Below are positions 56,996-64,000 of a stretch of DNA of 64,000 bases, piece after piece. The stretch's first letter is position 1, and each line of letters starts with the position of its first letter. Position numbers and translations under genes: made by a program. The stretch is from Oscillospiraceae bacterium. Its GTDB lineage: Bacteria > Bacillota > Clostridia > Oscillospirales > Ruminococcaceae. A model generated the notes under the pieces. The model was given only the letters and a program-made list of their open reading frames with translations. It was not told the origin of the DNA and ran no database searches. The stretch lies in NCBI GenBank assembly GCA_025758045.1, contig CP107208.1:1116001-1180000 (forward strand), written 5' to 3'.

Positions 56996-58855
56996 ATGAA
57001 AAAGCAAAAAAGCTTGATTGCCTTACTGATATGTCTGGCGTTTTGCCTGATCAGTATGTTTGGAACTTGGTCTATGTTGACTTGCAACGGAACGGTTGAA
57101 GTAAATGATTTGAAGATTTCGACCTCCAAGGGTGACTTGGTTCGCTTCCTGGAGTATCGCCCTAAAACAGCTACTGCAGATAACCCTGTTCCTGCGATCG
57201 TTTATAGCCCTGGTAATGATAGCACCGCCGAAAGCGTTCGCCTTTGCTCTTCGGAACTGGCGCGTCGTGGTTATGCCGTGTATGTTCTGGATCTGCTCTC
57301 CGCAGGTCACTCCTCCGAAGGCATTGGTAATTCGCCCACCTTTGGTTTTGAAGAGCTGATTGACTACGTCTACAGCAACCTCGACTATGTAGACAATGCT
57401 CATATCGGCATCGCAGGTTATTCAAAGGGCGGTGGAAATGTTATCCGCGTCATGACTACTCTTGGCGATCAGCAACGTGAAGATCCTGACAACTATGTCC
57501 GCAAAGTTGACGCAGCTCTGATCCTTGCTCCGCCGTTCCAGCCTCTGGATGCTCTGGCTACCGGCGTCAACCTTGGTTTTGGTGCTGGCCTGTACGATCC
57601 TTATTCTCGCATCGGTTTCAAACCAGTAGAAGGTTACTGGCCAGGCGACCTGAGCGTAAAACGCGAAATGAAGGAAACCATTAACCTTGGTGTGCCTGGC
57701 ACTTTTGCCGAAGATGAACTGGACGACCCGAATGTTAAGGTTGAAATCGGTCATGTATACGGTAGCTTTGCTGAGAACAACGCTCGCGTCGTTTACAATC
57801 CTGCTGACTCTACCCACGGTTCTGGTATGATCAGCCGCGGCTTTATTCATGATACTGTGGACTTCTTTATGCAGGCTATTCCTGCACCGAATCCCATTGA
57901 TGCCAACGACCTGGTGTATCCTGCGTTGATGCTGTTCTCTGCACTCGGTTTGATCGCTCTGTTGACGATGACGGTTCCTGTTGCTCTTCTGCTCCTCGAG
58001 ACGCCTATCTTTGCTGCGCTTCACCGTCCGGCCGGCGCTCCCGTTTCCGGTTTGAACACCAAAAAAGACTGGACCATCTTTATTGTAGCTTCTCTGATTG
58101 CTGGCTTTGTTCCTCCGATCATGGCTCCTGTCATCATTCAGCAAACCAGCAAGATCTTCTCTCTGACTGGGCAGGGAACCACTGGCAGTGTCTTTGTTTA
58201 TGGTGTCGCAAACAATGTCGTTGTATGGATGATGTTCAGTGCTTTGTTCCTGTTGGCAATGTTCTTCCTGTTCTATAATGTTATTCACAAGAAGAATGGC
58301 GTAAAACTTTCTGATTATGGATTGGCAATTTCTCTGGCTGATATTGGCCGCATCATTCTTCTGGCTATTGCCGTTATCCTGACCTGCCGCAGCGTTGTCT
58401 GGTTTGCAGATTACTTCTTCAAGGTTGATTTCCGTCTTGTTGATCTGTCCATGGCTACAATGGACTGGAATCATCTGCGTGTATCCCTTTGCTACGCTCC
58501 GTTCTTTATCCTGTACTGGTGCATCAACTCTCTTACAATGAACGGCTGCAACCGCTTTAAAAACATGAGCGAAGGCAAAAACCTTCTGATCTGCGTGCTT
58601 TGCAACACTTTCGGAACGATTGTTGTAGTGCTGGTCTACTATATTATGCTGTATCGCACTGGCTGCGGTATTGGTGCATTCTCCAACTGGAAAGCATATA
58701 TGATGCTCAGCTACATGATTCTTTCCGCTACTGCAGGTACAATTATCAATCGTAAGATTTATAACGCAACCAGCAGCCTTTACCTTGGTCCTGTGATTTT
58801 CGGTACGCTGATTGCCATCATTAACACCACAGTTTATACGTTGCCCGCAGCTTAA
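56996..58855 (+). CDS. Membrane protein with extracellular alpha/beta-hydrolase domain
   Basis: 619 residues. One N-terminal helix (about 7-28), a hydrolase domain (30-290) with the nucleophile elbow GIAGYSKGGGN (Ser near 143), and a possible His in STHGSG near 280. Then about eight membrane helices (300-615) unlike any transporter I know. It is the first gene of the ara set, where a sugar transporter might be expected. It may split ester-linked arabinose compounds at the surface and pass the product inward, or just anchor the enzyme. Both are inference. Confidence 0.75.
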   Translation: MKKQKSLIALLICLAFCLISMFGTWSMLTCNGTVEVNDLKISTSKGDLVRFLEYRPKTATADNPVPAIVYSPGNDSTAESVRLCSSELARRGYAVYVLDLLSAGHSSEGIGNSPTFGFEELIDYVYSNLDYVDNAHIGIAGYSKGGGNVIRVMTTLGDQQREDPDNYVRKVDAALILAPPFQPLDALATGVNLGFGAGLYDPYSRIGFKPVEGYWPGDLSVKREMKETINLGVPGTFAEDELDDPNVKVEIGHVYGSFAENNARVVYNPADSTHGSGMISRGFIHDTVDFFMQAIPAPNPIDANDLVYPALMLFSALGLIALLTMTVPVALLLLETPIFAALHRPAGAPVSGLNTKKDWTIFIVASLIAGFVPPIMAPVIIQQTSKIFSLTGQGTTGSVFVYGVANNVVVWMMFSALFLLAMFFLFYNVIHKKNGVKLSDYGLAISLADIGRIILLAIAVILTCRSVVWFADYFFKVDFRLVDLSMATMDWNHLRVSLCYAPFFILYWCINSLTMNGCNRFKNMSEGKNLLICVLCNTFGTIVVVLVYYIMLYRTGCGIGAFSNWKAYMMLSYMILSATAGTIINRKIYNATSSLYLGPVIFGTLIAIINTTVYTLPAA

Positions 58856-58928
58856 CTGCAAGCAGACCATTTGGGCTAAAGTAAATTGGACAAAATATTT
58901 ACCTGAAATGCCGAGAAGGAAATAACAG

Positions 58929-58967
58929 ATCCCCCCTAGTGGATTACGCAAGCTAACTAGGGGGGAT
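58929..58967 (+). terminator. Hairpin between the hydrolase and araB genes
   Basis: Perfect 12-bp stem ATCCCCCCTAGT/ACTAGGGGGGAT (58929-58940 with 58956-58967), with TTTCTCT behind. A partial terminator would set araB-araA-araD at a lower level than the hydrolase. Confidence 0.65.
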
Positions 58968-59015
58968 TTCTCTGGATTATTTAGAAAAGAAAACCAAGGC
59001 GGTGATAAGAGTATT

Positions 59016-60596
59016 ATGGCAACGAAACAAAAGTTGACCACTTTGGGCATCGAATTAGGCTCAACACGCATCAAAGCAGTTTTGACGAGTTTTGATGGTA
59101 CAATACTAGCCAGTGGTATGCATGACTGGGAGAACCGTTTTGAAGACGGTTATTGGACTTACCATCTAGATGATGTATGGGCAGGCATTCGAGATGCCTA
59201 TCGTGATTTAGCACTGAACTATGAAAACACCTATGGGGAAGTTCTTCAGACCGTTGGCGCTATTGGCGTTTCAGCCATGATGCATGGCTATCTTCCATTT
59301 GATTGTAATGGACAACAGCTGACAGCATTCCGTACCTGGCGTAACACTACAACTCAACAGGCAGCAAATGCTTTGACAGAGCGTTTTCATTTCAACATTC
59401 CTCAGCGATGGAGCATAGCTCACTTTTATCAGGCCATTCTTAATGGAGAGGCACACGTTAATAATGTTGCGTTTCTGACAACTCTTGCCGGTTATGTCCA
59501 TTGGCAGCTAACTGGTAATAAGGTTCTGGGTATCGGGGACGCATCCGGCATGTTTCCTATCGACAGCAACACCTGTGATTATAATGCTTCCATGCTCGAT
59601 TCCTTCGATGCTTTGCTCAAAGAAGCAAAGTTACCATTTCACCTGCGTGATTTGCTTCCCAAGGTACTGTGTGCGGGGGAAGATGCCGGTTATTTAACAG
59701 AAGCAGGTTCCAAACTCCTCGATTCCACGGGAACACTATCTCCCGGAATTCCATTTTGTCCACCAGAAGGTGATGCCGGAACCGGCATGGTGGCTACTAA
59801 CAGCGTTGCACAGCGCACCGGTAATGTCAGCGCCGGCACAAGCGTTTTTGCTATGATCGTGCTTGATAAGCCGCTGAAACAAGTTCATCCAGAGATAGAT
59901 ATGGTCACCACTCCACAAGGTGCTCCTGTTGCTATGGTTCACTGTAATACTTGCACATCTGATCTGGATGGCTGGGTGAATTTGATGGGAGAAATGACCG
60001 AGGCTGCCGGGACCACACTGACCAAATCTCAGCTGTATAATCTTTTCTACCAGAAAGCATTACAAGGCGATGCTGATTGCGGTGGGTTGATCAATTTCAA
60101 CTACTTCTCCGGCGAGCCAGTCACGGGCATATCAGATGGACGGCCAACATTTATTCGTCGCCCCAATGCAAAATTTCATCTTGCCAACTTCGCACGAGCC
60201 CAATTGTATTCCTGCATTGCGACTTTGAAGTATGGTTTGGACATTTTGTTCGAGCAAGAGCAGGTAACAGTCGACAATCTACTTGGCCATGGTGGTCTAT
60301 TCAAGGTCCCCGTAGTTGGGCAGAAATTACTGGCCGGGGCGTTGGGTGTTCCGGTATCTGTAATGAAAACAGCCGGAGAGGGCGGACCGTGGGGTATGGC
60401 ACTTTTGGCTGGCTATCGTTTGAATCGGAATAAGGATGAGAACTTGGAAAACTATTTACAGAACCATATCTTTATCCATTCCGAAGGAAATACCCAGACA
60501 CCCGATAAAGCTGATCAGTTCGGATTTTCCGCATTCATGAAAGAGTATATACGTTGCTTGCCGGTCGAACGCGCCGCCGTAGATGCTCTTCGCTAA
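59016..60596 (+). CDS. araB: FGGY-family kinase, probable L-ribulokinase
   Basis: 526 residues. FGGY_N start TLGIELGSTRIKAVLTSFDGTIL, GVSAMMHGYLPFD, GTGMVATNSVAQRTGNVSAGTS, and FGGY_C with LLGHGGLFKVPVVGQKLLAGALGVPV. Shorter than E. coli AraB (566), as in many clostridial clusters. It phosphorylates L-ribulose to L-ribulose-5-phosphate before AraD acts. Named by its place next to araA and araD. Confidence 0.88.
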   Translation: MATKQKLTTLGIELGSTRIKAVLTSFDGTILASGMHDWENRFEDGYWTYHLDDVWAGIRDAYRDLALNYENTYGEVLQTVGAIGVSAMMHGYLPFDCNGQQLTAFRTWRNTTTQQAANALTERFHFNIPQRWSIAHFYQAILNGEAHVNNVAFLTTLAGYVHWQLTGNKVLGIGDASGMFPIDSNTCDYNASMLDSFDALLKEAKLPFHLRDLLPKVLCAGEDAGYLTEAGSKLLDSTGTLSPGIPFCPPEGDAGTGMVATNSVAQRTGNVSAGTSVFAMIVLDKPLKQVHPEIDMVTTPQGAPVAMVHCNTCTSDLDGWVNLMGEMTEAAGTTLTKSQLYNLFYQKALQGDADCGGLINFNYFSGEPVTGISDGRPTFIRRPNAKFHLANFARAQLYSCIATLKYGLDILFEQEQVTVDNLLGHGGLFKVPVVGQKLLAGALGVPVSVMKTAGEGGPWGMALLAGYRLNRNKDENLENYLQNHIFIHSEGNTQTPDKADQFGFSAFMKEYIRCLPVERAAVDALR

Positions 60597-60614
60597 ATTA
60601 GGAGGCTATTAATA

Positions 60615-62093
60615 ATGCGTATGCAAGACTATGAATTTTGGTTTGTAGTAGGAAGCCAGTTCCTGTATGGTCCCGAAGTGCTCGAAACCGTAGCTGCTCG
60701 TGCTTCCGAAATGGCCGATGTGTTAAATGCTTCTGGCAACTTGCCTTGCAAATTGGTATACAAGGTCACCGCAAAAACTAATAAAGAAATTGCTGATGTT
60801 GTACGTGAAGCCAACTATGACCCGCACTGCGCTGGCATTATCACATGGTGCCACACTTTCAGCCCAAGCAAAATGTGGATCAATGGCTTCGTTGACCTGC
60901 AAAAACCTTATTGTCACTTTGCCACTCAGTATAATCGCGAAATCCCAAATGAAGAAATCGATATGGACTTTATGAACCTGAACCAAGCTGCTCACGGCGA
61001 CAGGGAACATGGATTCATTGCCGCAAGACTGCGGATGCCTCGCAAAATCATTTTTGGTTATTGGCAAGACGAGGAAATTCAAAAGCGTCTCGGTCGTTGG
61101 ATGCGTGCTGCTGTAGGTGTAGCAGTTTCGCGGAATCTAAAAGTCATGCGTTTTGGTGACAATATGCGTGAGGTTGCAGTAACTGAAGGCGATAAGGTTG
61201 AAGTTCAGGCTAAACTCGGATGGCAGGTAAATACCTGGGCAGTAGGTGACCTTGTGAAAGTAATGAACGAGGTCACTGATGCTGAAGTCGATGCTTTAAT
61301 GGACACTTATCGTTCCAGCTACGACTTTGCTACTGATAATATCGATGCTATTCGCTATCAGGCCAGAGAAGAAATTGCCATCAAAAAAATGCTGGATGAC
61401 GAAGGATGTCAGGCATTTTCTAATACATTCCAAGATTTGTATGGCATGGAGCAGCTGCCCGGCCTGGCCAGTCAACATTTGATGGCTCAAGGATACGGCT
61501 ACGGCGGCGAAGGGGACTGGAAAGTTGCTGCCATGACTGCCATCATGAAATCGATGGGCGATAACGGCAATGGATGCTCGCTCTTCATGGAAGACTATAC
61601 TTACAATCTGGTTCCAGGTGCAGAATATAGCCTTGGTGCTCATATGTTGGAAGTTTGCCCTTGCTGCGCAGCAGAAAAGCCCCGTATCGAGACCCACCCC
61701 CTGGGTATCGGGATGAATGAAAAAGACCCGGCACGTCTTGTGTTTGAAGGTAAAGCCGGCCCGGCTATTGTTGTCAGCCTGATTGATATGGGTGGTCGTT
61801 TGCGACTGATCTGCCAGGATATAGAGTGCGTAAAACCCATTCTGCCAATGCCTAATCTCCCCGTTGCCCGTGTCATGTGGAAGGCACTGCCGAGCTTGGC
61901 AACTGGCGTAGAATGTTGGATCACTGCTGGCGGTGCCCATCATACAGTACTGAGCTATGACGTAACTGCTGAGCAAATGCACGACTGGGCCAACATGATG
62001 GATATAGAATTCGTCCATATCGGTAAGGATACCACTCCTGAAAGTCTGGAGCACGATCTGTTTCTTGCTGACCTTGCCTGGAAGCTGAAGTGA
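60615..62093 (+). CDS. araA: L-arabinose isomerase
   Basis: 492 residues, the normal family length. FWFVVGSQFLYGPEVL start, GYGYGGEGDWKVAA, SLFMEDYTYNL and HMLEVCP carry the metal ligands, and the C-terminal GGAHHTVLSYD is typical. Converts L-arabinose to L-ribulose in the cytoplasm with Mn. AGGAGG before ATG 60615; araD starts 8 bp after its stop. Confidence 0.96.
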   Translation: MRMQDYEFWFVVGSQFLYGPEVLETVAARASEMADVLNASGNLPCKLVYKVTAKTNKEIADVVREANYDPHCAGIITWCHTFSPSKMWINGFVDLQKPYCHFATQYNREIPNEEIDMDFMNLNQAAHGDREHGFIAARLRMPRKIIFGYWQDEEIQKRLGRWMRAAVGVAVSRNLKVMRFGDNMREVAVTEGDKVEVQAKLGWQVNTWAVGDLVKVMNEVTDAEVDALMDTYRSSYDFATDNIDAIRYQAREEIAIKKMLDDEGCQAFSNTFQDLYGMEQLPGLASQHLMAQGYGYGGEGDWKVAAMTAIMKSMGDNGNGCSLFMEDYTYNLVPGAEYSLGAHMLEVCPCCAAEKPRIETHPLGIGMNEKDPARLVFEGKAGPAIVVSLIDMGGRLRLICQDIECVKPILPMPNLPVARVMWKALPSLATGVECWITAGGAHHTVLSYDVTAEQMHDWANMMDIEFVHIGKDTTPESLEHDLFLADLAWKLK

Positions 62094-62101
62094 GGATCAT
62101 G

Positions 62102-62794
62102 ATGCTGGAATATCTTCGACAACAGGTCTACGAGGCGAACATGGAATTGCCTCGCCACGGTCTTGTAACCTATACTTGGGGAAATGTTTCCGCCATCGAC
62201 CATGAAAAAGGTCTAATCGTTATTAAGCCATCTGGTGTGGATTATAACGAATTGGCTCCTGACAATCTTGTAATAGTAGATATGGATGGCAATGTGGTAG
62301 AAGGCAGCTTGAAACCTAGCAGTGATACAAAAACTCATCTGGAATTGTACAATGCATTTCCTGCATTGGGCGGCATTGTCCACACCCATAGCACTTATGC
62401 TGTAGCATGGGCACAGGCGTGCAAGGATATTCCTGCCTTTGGTACAACACATGCTGATTATTTCTACGGTGCAGTGCCATGTACCCGCAAGTTGACCCAG
62501 GAAGAGGTTGATTCAGATTATGAGCGGAACACTGGTAAGGTAATCGTTGAAACCTTTTGTGATCACAATATCGATCCCATGCATGTACCAGGTGTCCTGT
62601 GTGCGAACCATGGTCCATTCACTTGGGGAAAGGATGCTGCTCAGGCAGTATACCATGCCGTTGTACTAGAAGAAGTTGCAAAAATGACATTACTGACCAA
62701 TCAAGTCAATCCTAATACAGCACCAGCTCCACAATATGTATTGGACAAACACTATCACCGCAAACATGGATCCACTGCATATTATGGCCAATAA
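62102..62794 (+). CDS. araD: L-ribulose-5-phosphate 4-epimerase
   Basis: 230 residues, class II aldolase fold. Zinc ligands in VHTHSTYAVAWAQ (His-x-His) and the later His in VLCANHGPFTWG; GNVSAID and KPSGVDYNEL bind the phosphate. Makes D-xylulose-5-phosphate. Of two ATGs, 62102 is better spaced from GTGAGG than 62099. Confidence 0.95.
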   Translation: MLEYLRQQVYEANMELPRHGLVTYTWGNVSAIDHEKGLIVIKPSGVDYNELAPDNLVIVDMDGNVVEGSLKPSSDTKTHLELYNAFPALGGIVHTHSTYAVAWAQACKDIPAFGTTHADYFYGAVPCTRKLTQEEVDSDYERNTGKVIVETFCDHNIDPMHVPGVLCANHGPFTWGKDAAQAVYHAVVLEEVAKMTLLTNQVNPNTAPAPQYVLDKHYHRKHGSTAYYGQ

Positions 62795-63017
62795 TAAGAC
62801 CTCCTTAACATACCAGCAGAGAGCCGTAAACACAGGTTGGCGTGAAACAGGTTATCTGATACTGAAAGTGGATTCTCTCCCAGTCGGTAAAAAATCAGTT
62901 TTCACCAGTGAGGAAATCCATCTAGCAAGAACAGCCGTAAATCAGCTGCGAAACAAGAAAATCCAACAAGGCCAGTACACCGACGCGACCGATGATATGC
63001 TGCTGAAATTGGTCTGA
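62784..63017 (+). CDS. Small orphan ORF, right flank of ara cluster
   Basis: 77 residues (MANNKTSLTYQQRAVNTGWR.. then YLILKVDSLPVGKKSVFTSEE..YTDATDDMLLKLV). Overlaps the araD stop by 11 bp in another frame. No family recognised. Its 3' two thirds are repeated at 55570-55756, in the same orientation, on the other side of the cluster. The change TTTGAA-type codon use is AT-richer than the next genes. Confidence 0.55.
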   Translation: MANNKTSLTYQQRAVNTGWRETGYLILKVDSLPVGKKSVFTSEEIHLARTAVNQLRNKKIQQGQYTDATDDMLLKLV

Positions 63018-63040
63018 AAGAACAAATTATGCATGAACAG

Positions 63041-63078
63041 AAACTACCCTGCAAGGTGCCTTGCAGGGTAGTTTTCTA
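63041..63078. terminator. Terminator at the end of the ara cluster
   Basis: Perfect 16-bp stem AAACTACCCTGCAAGG/CCTTGCAGGGTAGTTT (63041-63056 with 63059-63074), 2-base loop, T-run behind. Serves both converging units. Confidence 0.88.
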
Positions 63079-63099
63079 TAATTACAACGAACACTTTTA

Positions 63100-63582
63100 T
63101 CAAAAGGTCAATCTCATCTGATACCACGTCACATCACCGTGGGTGGAGCCGGAAATACCCTCGCTGACAAAGCCGAACTTGGCGTAATAATGTACAAGAC
63201 GGTCCTTGCAGGTCAGCACAAGCCCCTTGCGGCCCTGACGGCGCGCCTCGGCAATGACATGTTCCAGCAGCATGGCGGCACAGCCGCGGCGACGGTAAGC
63301 GGGGATTGTATCCACGCCGAAAATCATCTGCCACGCGCCGTTTTCGTTATGCAGGGCCGCGTCATCGTACATCTCGTCCCGCAGGTCCGGCTCGTCCGTA
63401 GCCATGCCATTCACAAAGCCCACCAGCTGTTTGCCGTCCATCAACACCCAAAAATGGTTCGGATACAGCGCCAGCCGTCTGGCAAGGCTCAATTCTGTGG
63501 CGGCTTCGGCAGCGGGGAAGCACTCGGCTTCAATTTGTACCACAGCTGCCAAATCGGCGGAAGTCGCGGTTCTGATTTGCAT
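63100..63582 (-). CDS. GNAT-family N-acetyltransferase
   Basis: 160 residues from ATG 63582 (AAGGAGAA upstream). Acetyl-CoA motif VDTIPAYRRRGCAAMLLEHVIAEARRQG and C-terminal HYYAKFGFVSEG. Close to small AANAT-like enzymes that acetylate amines. Substrate unknown. It lies 65 bp after the UPF0597 gene and may be its operon partner. Confidence 0.85.
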   Translation of the reverse strand: MQIRTATSADLAAVVQIEAECFPAAEAATELSLARRLALYPNHFWVLMDGKQLVGFVNGMATDEPDLRDEMYDDAALHNENGAWQMIFGVDTIPAYRRRGCAAMLLEHVIAEARRQGRKGLVLTCKDRLVHYYAKFGFVSEGISGSTHGDVTWYQMRLTF

Positions 63583-63647
63583 AACAATTCTCCTTATTTT
63601 CTCAATGCTTCGGTTTTCTTCTATTTTGCCTTTCCTGCGGGCTGCTG

Positions 63648-64000
63648 TCAAGATTCCTGCAGCATGATCTTTACGATTTCCTTGTCGGTTTCGCGCATAC
63701 CCTCGCGGCCGAGCTGGCTTACATTGCGGATTGTGTTTTCTACGCCCTTGGTGACAATGCCGTCGCCGCCGCGGAACTGCTGGCCGTTCTGGTACATATG
63801 GTAGCCCATGATACCGGCCTGCACGCTGGACGCAATTTTGGCCGCACAGCTCGGCTTGGCACCGTCGCAGATAATGCCGGACACGATTGCCAGCGAGTTT
63901 ACCAGTGTGTGTGAAATAGCCTTGAGGTCTGCGCCCTGCAGATAGGCAATACCACACCCGGCCGCACAGCCGGCGCTGACTGCACCGCAGTATGCGGACA
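63648..64000 (-). CDS. UPF0597/L-cysteine desulfidase-like protein, C-terminal part (5' end outside window)
   Basis: 117 residues, open to the window edge. SAYCGAVSAGCAAGCGIAYLQGAD, VSGIICDGAKPSCAAKIASSV and the final part match the UPF0597 (CyuA/serine-dehydratase alpha-like) family, with the conserved Cys residues of an Fe-S cluster. Such enzymes break down L-cysteine to pyruvate, ammonia and sulfide. The N-terminus is not visible. Confidence 0.85.
   Translation of the reverse strand, partial: SAYCGAVSAGCAAGCGIAYLQGADLKAISHTLVNSLAIVSGIICDGAKPSCAAKIASSVQAGIMGYHMYQNGQQFRGGDGIVTKGVENTIRNVSQLGREGMRETDKEIVKIMLQES

Overview
The window looks like a chromosomal segment of a gut anaerobe of the Clostridia, probably in the Faecalibacterium/Gemmiger/Subdoligranulum part of the Oscillospiraceae. 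This is inferred from the GC-rich codon use, the oligopeptide, oligoendopeptidase and ABC-exporter gene families, the UPF0597 desulfidase family and the palindromic intergenic repeats. No rRNA or marker gene is present to settle the genus.

Backbone part (1-28372): a flavin reductase tail; a GDSL esterase and cardiolipin synthase pair; a secreted unknown protein; a PAP2 phosphatase behind a truncated DUF368 translocase; and a remnant that joins half a sensor kinase to the tail of a response regulator. A complete IS3-family element (6287-7586) follows. Next come a five-gene oligopeptide ABC operon plus a small membrane protein, a PepF peptidase, a solute-binding protein paired with a hybrid histidine kinase, ugd, a lipoprotein, a DMT transporter and a heterodimeric ABC exporter.

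Island part (28373-54768): an initiator tRNA-fMet (28373-28448) is followed by three copies of its own 3' end, used as attachment sites at 28403, 45693 and 54724. Between the first two lies an integrative mobilizable element. It has a tyrosine integrase, an excisionase and an XRE repressor with a legible operator switch. Its cargo is a mannose-family PTS with two SIS deglycase-like proteins, an FrlD-like kinase, a GntR regulator, a fused double HAD phosphatase, YitT, DeoC and an EutH-like carrier, most likely for Amadori products (fructoselysine/glucoselysine type). At the far end are MobC without a relaxase, a TnpV protein and a replication/HTH protein. Between the second and third att copies is a block with no integrase (CIME-like). 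It carries a molybdo-hydroxylase of the xanthine dehydrogenase family and a divergent operon with a FecCD-type ABC importer, a ModE-like regulator, an NTPase-MocA fusion and a solitary HicB.

Last part (54769-64000): an internally deleted copy of the same IS (55015-55474, with its own target duplication), then an AT-richer L-arabinose cluster. The cluster holds an AraC regulator, a membrane alpha/beta hydrolase, araB, araA and araD, and is flanked by two copies of a small orphan ORF. A GNAT acetyltransferase and a partial UPF0597 gene close the window.

The striking points are the layered tRNA-fMet accretion, the legible lysogeny-like switch, the Amadori-type PTS cargo, the molybdenum module, and several fused, truncated or chimeric genes.
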